42,226 nucleotides of DNA from Candidatus Heimdallarchaeota archaeon LC_2 (lineage in GTDB: Archaea; Asgardarchaeota; Heimdallarchaeia; Heimdallarchaeales; Kariarchaeaceae), in assembly GCA_001940725.1 (NCBI GenBank), contig MDVR01000044.1, positions 1 to 42,226 of the forward strand. The letters are read 5' to 3'. The notes under the pieces were generated by a model that saw only the letters and a program-made list of their open reading frames with translations, was not told the origin of the DNA and searched no databases. Shown here one piece after another: positions 34,650 through 41,331 of the stretch. The number at the start of each line of letters is the position of its first letter. Position 1 is the stretch's first letter. The translations under genes were made by a program, and so were the position numbers.

Positions 34650-34684
34650 AGAACAGTGAAAGAATTCTGTTCTTTCAAAAGGAG
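34650..34684 (+). promoter_or_regulatory. Ferredoxin mRNA leader with competing hairpins and SD site
   Basis: AGAACAG (34650-34656) and CTGTTCT (34667-34673) are a perfect 7-bp inverted repeat. Overlapping it, GAAAGAA (34658-34664) and TTCTTTC (34670-34676) form another perfect 7-bp repeat; the two cannot form together. The SD sequence AAAAGGAG (34677-34684) follows directly, nine bases before the ATG at 34694. A TATA-like TTATTTATT lies at about 34622-34630, so the hairpins would be at the very 5' end of the message. They may protect the transcript or form a protein site. Confidence 0.5.
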
Positions 34685-34693
34685 AAACAAACA

Positions 34694-35017
34694 ATGGCAT
34701 CCATTGATCCAGATTTCAAAGATAAACTCAGCGTAACTTCAACCCATGAAGAATATGGTTACAAAATTTGGGGTGAATTTTCACCTCCAACAAAATTGAG
34801 CATCCACGGTGACAGAGTTGCCGTCGATTTTGACATATGCATAGGCGATGGAGCTTGTGTTGATGTCTGTCCAGAAGATGTATTTGAATGGCTAGAATAT
34901 GAAGGTCATGCAGCATCTACTAAAAAAGCAGCACCTGCAAGAGAAGACGATTGTATCGAATGTCTTGCCTGTGAGGATGATTGTCCAGTTGTAGCAATCA
35001 AAATTTACCCTATGTAA
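34694..35017 (+). CDS. Sulfolobus-type 7Fe ferredoxin with degraded zinc site
   Basis: A 107-residue ferredoxin, the usual electron carrier of archaeal 2-oxoacid oxidoreductases. Cluster I is C49-IGD-GA-C55...C97 with D52 in place of a Cys, the CxxD form that gives [3Fe-4S] as isolated; cluster II uses C87, C90, C93 and C59. The N-terminal extension and overall sequence match the zinc ferredoxin of Sulfolobus with a constant offset of four, but of its zinc ligands (H16, H19, H34, D76) only H38 remains; E20, Y23 and A80 occupy the others. The protein is very acidic. It has a strong SD site and a structured leader, fitting high expression. Confidence 0.93.
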   Translation: MASIDPDFKDKLSVTSTHEEYGYKIWGEFSPPTKLSIHGDRVAVDFDICIGDGACVDVCPEDVFEWLEYEGHAASTKKAAPAREDDCIECLACEDDCPVVAIKIYPM

Positions 35018-35207
35018 AATTTCACGGATATTAAAATCTAAAATTATCAAATTAATTCAATAATTAATAGCGAAGCCTATATTGAAAATGAAGCGCATAA
35101 TGCAACCTAGTTGTTTTGAATTAAAAGTAAGTATAGACTCATTAATTTTTATAGATATTTTCTTGTTAATATATTTTAGGATTTTTAGGATACTAAAATA
35201 ATTAGAT

Positions 35208-35573
35208 CTATCTCATCAGAAAGATAATGTCAAATGTTATCACAATGAAAACATGAAGAAAATGCAGGGTAATTGCTATAAAAAATAACGCCCCTAGTAA
35301 TAATTTTCTCCAATTTTGAGAATGATTTTCTTTTGCAGAAAAATTATTTTGGGTTAGAAGTACAAAAATCATAAAAATAATGGTCAGCCAAGATGTCAAC
35401 AACCAGAACATAACTGTGACATTTTGTAGAGTATTTATCCTATAACTTGAAGCCTTACTTGGTTCAAAATTAGTAATAATTAACCACGTCCAAGAAGAGA
35501 TAAAGGAGATTATAGCTGATATAACTGCCAAAATACTTAACTTTCTTAATATAAAGATGTTAGTCTCTCTCAA
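35208..35573 (-). CDS. Three-helix membrane protein
   Basis: A 121-residue protein with membrane helices at about 11-33, 52-75 and 90-117 and short charged loops. No family recognised. Its start overlaps the end of the DinB-like gene upstream on the same strand by 14 bases, so the two are probably co-transcribed and translationally coupled. Confidence 0.7.
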   Translation of the reverse strand: MRETNIFILRKLSILAVISAIISFISSWTWLIITNFEPSKASSYRINTLQNVTVMFWLLTSWLTIIFMIFVLLTQNNFSAKENHSQNWRKLLLGALFFIAITLHFLHVFIVITFDIIFLMR

Positions 35574-36051
35574 TTCTAATTGCGTATATTTCTGAATCGG
35601 TCCAACCGGTTAATCGTTTTAATAACCATTTTATCTGTCCTAAATGTTCCAATTCATGAAATAATAATGAAACAAAGGAATCCTCTCTTGGAATTCTACC
35701 TCTTAGTGGAGTATCAATAATTTCTCTCCAGCCTTCATCACCAACTTTGAGAATTTGTTCTTGGAGTTTTTCTGTTGTTTTTTCTAAAGCCACGCGTATT
35801 ACACTTAGACTGATATTCTTTTCTAACTGAGCTGCAGTCATTAAAGCCAACGTATGAAGTTCTATTGGTTCTTTACTAATTACCCCTGAAATCCATTTCA
35901 TCCCCGTAAGCAAATGACGAAAAAGTGATTCCGGGGACCAAGATTCATACTCGACAGACTTATGAAATAATTGCTTATCAACTTGTTCAAATCCCTTCAG
36001 CAAGACGGTCCTCCTATGTACAACATCTTGAAATAATTTAATATGTTCCAC
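35560..36051 (-). CDS. DinB-like four-helix metalloprotein
   Basis: A 163-residue DinB/DUF664-type four-helix bundle. The metal triad is visible: H46 in SLFRHLL, and H132 and H136 in LFHELEHLGQIKWLLKRL. Members include bacillithiol- and mycothiol-dependent transferases and many unassigned proteins; the thiol used by an archaeon is unknown. First gene of a pair with the membrane protein at 35208. Confidence 0.85.
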   Translation of the reverse strand: MEHIKLFQDVVHRRTVLLKGFEQVDKQLFHKSVEYESWSPESLFRHLLTGMKWISGVISKEPIELHTLALMTAAQLEKNISLSVIRVALEKTTEKLQEQILKVGDEGWREIIDTPLRGRIPREDSFVSLLFHELEHLGQIKWLLKRLTGWTDSEIYAIRIERD

Positions 36052-36139
36052 AACAATAAATTTGGTCCATCAGTTAATAATGCATTTATTTGTTGATATT
36101 TTGACGCTTCAACTTCGCCATTCAAATATTCATGAATCA

Positions 36140-36150
36140 CAATATATATT
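36140..36150 (+). promoter_or_regulatory. TATA element of the DCC-family gene
   Basis: AATATATATT lies about 26 bases before the TTG at 36172, the distance expected for transcription starting at the start codon. This supports a leaderless TTG start. Confidence 0.4.
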
Positions 36151-36171
36151 CTATATGAATCATATATTATC

Positions 36172-36522
36172 TTGACATCTAATTTGATTTTACTTTATGA
36201 TGATGATTGTGGAATTTGTACAAAATTCAGTAAATTAATTGGAAGAATATTACCTAAACTTCCAATCGTACCCATGCATCAAAAGAAAATAATGACAATT
36301 GGTATACAAAAAATGGGGAAATATACATATTGGAAAAGCTTTCACATGGTTGAAAATGGAATCTGGACTACGGAGGATCGAGCAATCACACAATTAGCCT
36401 CCATATTTCCGCTGGGAAAATTATTAGGGTTTTTAACCACTGTTCAACCCGTGAAAATAATTTTATTAAAATTCTTAAATCTGATGCAAAGAAGAAGACA
36501 AGTTGAATGCTCCATTAATTGA
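36172..36522 (+). CDS. DCC-family thiol-disulfide oxidoreductase-like protein (DUF393)
   Basis: A 116-residue DUF393 protein. The family signature YDDDCGICTKF holds the CxxC pair C13/C16 with the preceding acidic run, and a thioredoxin-like layout follows with the usual DRAITQLASIFPLGKLLG region. The start is TTG at 36172: there is no upstream in-frame ATG and a later ATG would cut off the signature. Redox partner unknown. Confidence 0.88.
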   Translation: MTSNLILLYDDDCGICTKFSKLIGRILPKLPIVPMHQKKIMTIGIQKMGKYTYWKSFHMVENGIWTTEDRAITQLASIFPLGKLLGFLTTVQPVKIILLKFLNLMQRRRQVECSIN

Positions 36523-36555
36523 AATATTAAATATAAGTAAATTAATTAAATTAGA

Positions 36556-36801
36556 TTAATCTTTGATTTCAGTTTCTGGGATTATTTTAAAGAATTCCAA
36601 AATAAATCTAGATACAGCAATAGCCTCATCTTTAGGTAGAATTGATTCTGTCACTCCCATAAAATTATCAATAATTCGTACATCCTCATCCTCATCAATA
36701 ATTACTTGTACATAATCAGATACTTTTTTGTCAACTAAAATTTCCAATTCTTTTTCAGTAAGAATTAAATCTTCTTCTATTTCATTATTCTTATCCGTCA
36801 T
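36556..36801 (-). CDS. Small acidic hypothetical protein
   Basis: An 81-residue acidic protein, beta/alpha mix (ELEILVDKKVSDYVQVIID, then AIAVSRFILEFFKIIPETE), no family recognised. The frame is open to a GTG at 36924 that overlaps the stop of the membrane-protein gene, but the added 41 residues are low-complexity. The ATG at 36801 has a TATA element 25-33 bases upstream and is preferred, as a leaderless start. Confidence 0.6.
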   Translation of the reverse strand: MTDKNNEIEEDLILTEKELEILVDKKVSDYVQVIIDEDEDVRIIDNFMGVTESILPKDEAIAVSRFILEFFKIIPETEIKD

Positions 36802-36824
36802 ATCATAATTATATGGATGGTAAT

Positions 36825-36834
36825 AAATATACTT
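36825..36834 (-). promoter_or_regulatory. TATA element of the small acidic protein gene
   Basis: AAGTATATTT read on the minus strand, at the canonical distance from the ATG at 36801. This argues for the shorter version of the protein. Confidence 0.4.
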
Positions 36835-36923
36835 ATTCTTTGAAATTTCGTACATATTCGATTTTATATTGGAATTTACAAAATTCAATAGAATTTGAAT
36901 CTTAATTTTAGAGACTGAATTCA

Positions 36924-37337
36924 CTAATTTGTTACATATTTTGGTAGGACTACAATCATCAATAATCCAGCCACTACATGCATTAGCATTAATGAAATTA
37001 TGACAAACACGTTAGCACCTTCAACTCTAAACGGCATAGAAAATGACAGGAGAAGAAAAATTATTGCAATAATTCTAAATAATCTTACTGGTTTCTTAGT
37101 AATCTCAGGGGCAATCGCAAATCCCATTATACCGAGGACCATTTGAATTATAGATACAAAAATAATCTCAGAAACAGGAATTGGGTTTTTTGTTGATGGA
37201 TTTATCACTTCATCGGAGAAAACATCGAATTGATCAGCTATAAAATATATAAATGAATTTATAGAAATTGCAATTACAATGACTGCAAGTCCATATTTTA
37301 TAAGTTTACGATTATCTACAGTTTCAATTTCGGACAT
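36924..37337 (-). CDS. Four-helix membrane protein (DUF6069-like)
   Basis: A 137-residue protein with four membrane helices (about 13-33, 54-76, 85-103 and 107-131) and a loop carrying NPIPVSE before helix 2. The layout is like that of DUF6069-type proteins, but the match is by eye. It lies upstream of the small acidic protein on the same strand. Confidence 0.7.
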   Translation of the reverse strand: MSEIETVDNRKLIKYGLAVIVIAISINSFIYFIADQFDVFSDEVINPSTKNPIPVSEIIFVSIIQMVLGIMGFAIAPEITKKPVRLFRIIAIIFLLLSFSMPFRVEGANVFVIISLMLMHVVAGLLMIVVLPKYVTN

Positions 37338-37825
37338 ATTCTATATAAATTTGAATAAAATTATAAAAGTTAAACTTTTGCTTGTCTGATTTATTCATTT
37401 ATCCATTTATTTAAGTTTGAAATTGTTCTTAAATTAGGTCATTTCTAGGTTATGTATTCGAACTAATTTTTTAATTGATGAAGCCCCACAAATTAATGAT
37501 AACATATGTTTAATTTGACTACTGAAGTCGATCGATCCATAGAATGGACCAAGCAAGTGACATTGTCAAACTTTTTTTCCCTTATATCCCAAATTGAATG
37601 ATTAAATTTTGAAGTATTTTCATTATAAAATTTATATTTTACAAAGCGATTATGGATATTCGCACATAAATCACATTAAAAATCAAACAATTGTACAAAT
37701 TAAAGAGATAAAACATAGAAAATTGCACTTTATTAATGTATTTTTTTGTGAAAAAGTAATGCGTGTCAAACTACTTTCTTTTATACTATATGTTACTATT
37801 AATTATATAGGAAGTGATTCCTACC
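37338..37825. other. Long intergenic region
   Basis: 488 AT-rich bases between divergent genes. A 78-codon ORF at 37609-37845 runs into the TusA start in another frame and looks spurious. Apart from the palindrome and TATA element just before the TusA gene I see nothing. Confidence 0.45.
37808..37823 (+). promoter_or_regulatory. Perfect palindrome before the TusA/DsrE2 genes
   Basis: TAGGAA-GTGA-TTCCTA is a perfect 6-bp inverted repeat with a four-base centre, ending two bases before the ATG at 37826. It contains the likely SD sequence (AGGAAGTGA). A TATA-like TTATACTATA at 37781-37790 would place the transcription start inside it. It could be an operator over the start site or a hairpin hiding the SD. 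Confidence 0.45.
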
Positions 37826-38065
37826 ATGGCTGTAACAGAATATAAAGAAGTACTAGACACAAGCGGCCTTTCATGTCCGCTACCTGTTTTGAAAACAAAA
37901 AAAGCAATGAAGAATTTGGAAATTGGCGACCTAATAAAAGTAATTAGCACGGATGTAGGGTCAAAGAAAGACATTGCAGCTTGGGCCAGAATGACTGGTC
38001 AAGAGCTGATTGACACATTTGAAGATGAAGGAAAATACATTTTCATTGTGAAAAAAATGAAATAA
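37826..38065 (+). CDS. tusA: TusA/SirA-family sulfur carrier
   Basis: A 79-residue TusA-like protein that carries a persulfide on the conserved cysteine C17 of the SGLSCPLPVL signature; the GDLIKVISTDVGSKKDI stretch is also typical. The frame opens with a GTG four codons earlier, but the ATG at 37826 has the SD site at the right distance. It is followed after 37 bases by a DsrE2-type gene, the usual archaeal sulfur-transfer pairing. Confidence 0.94.
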   Translation: MAVTEYKEVLDTSGLSCPLPVLKTKKAMKNLEIGDLIKVISTDVGSKKDIAAWARMTGQELIDTFEDEGKYIFIVKKMK

Positions 38066-38102
38066 ATATTTTCATAAAAGAAGAAAAACGAGAGATGGAA
38101 CT

Positions 38103-38579
38103 ATGACAGAAGAAAAACGAAAGAAATTAGCAATTATCGCAGGTAATGGAACTCTTGATAAAGCGTATCCACCATTAATTATTGCGAGCACTGCAGCTGC
38201 AATGGATTTTGAAGTTGCAATATTTTTTACATTCTATGGATTAAACATCATAGACAAGAAGAAAATGCACAAATTAAAAGTCCCTTCATTAGCAAACCCT
38301 GGAGCCCCCATGCCTATACCAAACATAATTGGAGGGCTGCCAGGAATGACTTATGCTGCGACAAAAATGATGTCTAGATGGATGCAAAGGGAAGGAGTAG
38401 CAACGATTCCACAATTAATTGAGGCCTGTATTGAAGGTGAGGTAAAAATGATCGGTTGCCAAATGACGATGGATGTAATGGGTGTGGACAGAGAGGATTT
38501 AATTGACGAAGTAGAAATTGGCGGTGCCGCAACATTCCTTGAATTTGCAGCCGATGCTGATATCACACTCAATATGTAA
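38103..38579 (+). CDS. DsrE2/DsrE-DsrF-like sulfur-transfer protein
   Basis: A 158-residue DsrE/F/H-fold protein of the peroxiredoxin-like DsrE2 type. It begins LAIIAGNGTLDKAYPPLIIAST, has the hydrophobic AIFFTFYGLNII helix, and the conserved ACIEGEVKMIGCQMTMDVMG region with C109 and C119; the second is the usual persulfide-carrying position. It would hand sulfane sulfur to or from TusA, encoded just upstream. A 13-base direct repeat AGAAGAAAAACGA flanks its start. Confidence 0.92.
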   Translation: MTEEKRKKLAIIAGNGTLDKAYPPLIIASTAAAMDFEVAIFFTFYGLNIIDKKKMHKLKVPSLANPGAPMPIPNIIGGLPGMTYAATKMMSRWMQREGVATIPQLIEACIEGEVKMIGCQMTMDVMGVDREDLIDEVEIGGAATFLEFAADADITLNM

Positions 38580-38749
38580 ATAACTTCTAAATAGTATTTT
38601 GAAATACAAATCCAATAACCTATAAGATAATTAAAATCAAATAAAGAGATAATTGTATATTTTTTACACTACAATTTCGGAAATTATCTTATTAATTTAC
38701 CCTATCATAGCATTGATAAAGTGTTGATTTGCTTACAAATTTGATATGG

Positions 38750-39226
38750 ATGCAATCAATTGACAAGATAATTTCTAATAACAGATTCTTGGATCAGCTG
38801 GACCAGAGAATTACTGAATTTTTAGATAAATATGGTTTTATCCTATTACGATATTCGATCGGGATAGTATTCATTTGGTTTGGTGCACTGAAACCATTTG
38901 ACAAAAGTCCAGCTAATGAATTGGTTGAAAATACAATTGTATTTATCCCTCCTGAAATTTTCATACCTATCTTAGGGATTTGGGAAATAGCGATTGGATT
39001 AGGATTAATTATTCGTAGATTTAATCGAGTAGCAATTTTTCTACTATTCCTTCAAATGCCAGGAACGATGCTCCCTCTAATACTCCTCCCCGAAGTATGC
39101 TATGTCACATTTCCTTTTGTTCTTACATTGGAAGGGCAGTATATTATCAAGAACTTGGTATTGATTAGTGGAGGTATAGTAATTGGTGGAACTGTACGTA
39201 AGCCTTCTGAGGATAAATATTACTGA
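38750..39226 (+). CDS. Membrane protein, DoxX/DUF417-like
   Basis: A 158-residue protein with about four membrane helices. After a short soluble N-terminus come LLRYSIGIVFIWFGALKPF, IPILGIWEIAIGLGLII, a helix RVAIFLLFLQMPGTMLPL and IKNLVLISGGIVIGG, the order seen in DoxX and YkgB/DUF417 proteins, which associate with quinone- or thiol-linked redox. The frame is open from a TTG at 38729, but the ATG at 38750 is a better start. It lies downstream of the sulfur-transfer pair, 170 bases away. Confidence 0.82.
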   Translation: MQSIDKIISNNRFLDQLDQRITEFLDKYGFILLRYSIGIVFIWFGALKPFDKSPANELVENTIVFIPPEIFIPILGIWEIAIGLGLIIRRFNRVAIFLLFLQMPGTMLPLILLPEVCYVTFPFVLTLEGQYIIKNLVLISGGIVIGGTVRKPSEDKYY

Positions 39227-39353
39227 AAATAAATTATGAAATCTCAAGAAATTGTAGATCGAAAATATTGAGTTTTTATTACTTTAATTCAGTTTAATTA
39301 GGTTCCTACTATATTATTCCACACAATTTTCTTTTTACTTCTATGTTCATATA

Positions 39354-39363
39354 ATATTTAAAT
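39354..39363 (+). promoter_or_regulatory. TATA element of the gene at 39405
   Basis: ATATTTAAAT, a strong TATA-like element, about 42-51 bases before the ATG; implies a short leader of about 15-20 bases. Confidence 0.4.
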
Positions 39364-39404
39364 AGGATTAAGGCGTATGTTATATCATTATATGTTGTGT
39401 TGTT

Positions 39405-39680
39405 ATGCAAGATATTCAATTGTTACCTATTATACTTATTTGGTCACTTTTCGTGATCGCAGCGATTGTTGTTGGGATTAAACATTTCATTGTCCTGACA
39501 GGAATAAGCGACCTCATCTCTTATGATACCGAAGATGATGAAAGATGGACTGATGAAGATTGGGATGATGAAGGGTGGGATGATGACTTCATTCTTGAAA
39601 ATTATGACAATCTTGAGGTTGAGCCATATATTATGGAAAAATCCTCCAAGGAAGTTAAAATTCTTGAAGCTCCTTTTTGA
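39405..39680 (+). CDS. Single-helix membrane protein with acidic Trp/Asp tail
   Basis: A 91-residue protein: a membrane helix at about 7-27, then a strongly acidic region with regularly spaced Trp (RWTDEDWDDEGWDDDF, 47-62) and a final KILEAPF. Not a known family. The charge pattern suggests binding of a basic partner or of cations at the membrane face. Own promoter. Confidence 0.65.
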   Translation: MQDIQLLPIILIWSLFVIAAIVVGIKHFIVLTGISDLISYDTEDDERWTDEDWDDEGWDDDFILENYDNLEVEPYIMEKSSKEVKILEAPF

Positions 39681-39703
39681 TTGACTCCTTGGTTATCTCT
39701 TTT

Positions 39704-39850
39704 ATGGCTCATTCATTGAGTAAAATTGTCCTAAATTCGAAATGTATTTTAGTAAAACCAGAAGCGAAAATTAATTTCGAGAACCTAATTGATTCTTTAA
39801 AATGGGAAAAAATCATTGACGATAAAATAAATAAACCGTCTAAAGGCTAA
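39704..39850 (+). CDS. Possible 48-residue protein
   Basis: Short ORF beginning ATG at 39704 (MAHSLSKIVLNSKCILVKPE...) and ending with a basic tail KPSKG. It is ordered enough (strand, helix FENLIDSLKWEKII) to be real, and begins 24 bases after the preceding gene, but there is no independent support. Confidence 0.3.
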   Translation: MAHSLSKIVLNSKCILVKPEAKINFENLIDSLKWEKIIDDKINKPSKG

Positions 39851-40130
39851 AATATCTAATATTAATGCAAAGTTGAAAAAATGGTAAAATGTAATTTTTA
39901 AAATCCCATTTTAATTTAAATTAAGCGACTATACGAAGGTCAAAACGACGATATACGACAATCGTACCAATCTGGTATTTTTATTACGAAAAAATAAGAT
40001 ATTGCAATATTATCGGAATTAAATAATCACATATCCATCATAATACAGTTTATTTTGATTTTTTGCTCAATAATTCAATATATTGTACACATCGATCATT
40101 TTGTTTAAATACCATAATGTGCATTCTTAA
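39851..40130. other. Intergenic region
   Basis: 280 bases without a gene; holds the promoter of the gene at 40131. A slightly GC-richer stretch with repeated ACGA (about 39933-39967) has no structure that I can interpret. Confidence 0.4.
40104..40111 (+). promoter_or_regulatory. TATA element of the gene at 40131
   Basis: TTTAAATA 20-27 bases before the ATG, fitting a leaderless transcript. Confidence 0.4.
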
Positions 40131-40415
40131 ATGATGAGTAACTTAAGTTTAGAAACCGTTAACAAACCCGAAATTGAAACCAAAAATCACTCCATAGTCG
40201 ATTTATTTCATGCTTATTGCAGTCATGAATTTGGATCTGAATCATGGTCTGATTTGATGAAATTATCAAATTTCAGTGAAATGATTAATCACTATCAACC
40301 AAGACATGGAGATTCTATATTTAGTGTATTGGCAGATATTGCATGTGAAGTCCGCAACATTGAGATCAAGACCCTTTTGAGCGATTTTTCCACTTTCATA
40401 AATAAATATTATTGA
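40131..40415 (+). CDS. Small hypothetical protein
   Basis: A 94-residue, mostly helical soluble protein with two Cys (one in HAYCSHEF, one in DIACEVRN) and three His in the N-terminal half. No family recognised. A good TATA element sits directly upstream, favouring a real, leaderless gene. Confidence 0.6.
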   Translation: MMSNLSLETVNKPEIETKNHSIVDLFHAYCSHEFGSESWSDLMKLSNFSEMINHYQPRHGDSIFSVLADIACEVRNIEIKTLLSDFSTFINKYY

Positions 40416-40640
40416 TTACACTGATATACCAATCAATGTTAAGTTTGGCAAATCAAATAATTTAACATTCCTAAATCATTCCAGGTTTATCAATTCTTTA
40501 TAATGCATTTTTTACTTATGATTATAGAGATATAAGAAATAGAAAATTATCAATTCTAAAACCAATTATTGTAAGTCTTAAATCTGAAATAAATCAAATA
40601 TCTCAAGTAATAAAATAAGACTAAATATCAAACTCAATCA

Positions 40641-41246
40641 ATGAACACAAGAACAATGTTTACCTCAAATGATTTCAGAATTTTAATAAAAGGTTTCACT
40701 GTAACTTTACTAATTATTGGGATCTTTTTTCCAATTGTAAGTGTAGAAGTTCAAATTGAATCTACAGACAATATGTTTGAAGATTTTGAGGATGACTATT
40801 TAATTATGAATTCAATTTCAGTTTCCCAAGCTTCAATTGAAGAATTGAATGATCAAGTTATTTTTAATGAAAAAGAGGAAAATAGAGTAATTAGCTTCAT
40901 TTTATTGTTTCTTGTAATAGCGTGTGTTGGAGTTTTAACAATTTCTATTTTTGCACATTTGCTGGAAATTGAATCGAAATTTTTTGGACAACGATATTCA
41001 ACAGCAGTTGGGTATGTTGCATTCTTATTAATTTTTGTAATTATTTTCTTAAAGAAATTTTTGTTGGAATCTGATTTGTCATCAGTTAATGGTAAACTAC
41101 TCTCGGAGAATATTGAAACATCAAGGGGTGATGTAACAGTATATATGACAGTAAAGGAATCTATATATTACACATTGATGCAAGTTTCATTAATATCTTA
41201 TGGAGTATTACCTATAACTAATAAATGGCTAGTAGAACGAAAGTAG
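40641..41246 (+). CDS. Membrane protein with acidic extracytoplasmic loop
   Basis: A 201-residue protein with hydrophobic segments at about 15-35, 84-108, 119-139 and 172-190. Between the first two lies a roughly 45-residue acidic loop (STDNMFEDFEDDY...). The first helix could serve as an uncleaved signal anchor. No family recognised. Confidence 0.65.
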   Translation: MNTRTMFTSNDFRILIKGFTVTLLIIGIFFPIVSVEVQIESTDNMFEDFEDDYLIMNSISVSQASIEELNDQVIFNEKEENRVISFILLFLVIACVGVLTISIFAHLLEIESKFFGQRYSTAVGYVAFLLIFVIIFLKKFLLESDLSSVNGKLLSENIETSRGDVTVYMTVKESIYYTLMQVSLISYGVLPITNKWLVERK

Positions 41247-41331
41247 ATCCTTGAGGATTCTATGAAATATAAATTTATTATAATTTGAGTAGGTAATAAA
41301 TGTTATTTACCTTGTAAAATAGGAACGATTA

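Noticed and set aside
37609..37845. 78-codon ORF before tusA
   Set aside because: Rich in Ile/Lys/His/Tyr typical of chance translation of AT-rich DNA and overlaps the tusA start and its regulatory palindrome.
38078..38119. 13-base direct repeat AGAAGAAAAACGA around the DsrE2 start
   Set aside because: Second copy is explained by the coding sequence (EEKRK); A/G-rich repeats of this length are expected and no site type fits.
40475..40618. Stop-to-stop stretch reading ...YNAFFTYDYRDIRNRKLS..., reminiscent of a prepilin-peptidase DxRxRxI motif
   Set aside because: No start codon, only 47 codons, no membrane helices around it; resemblance judged to be chance.
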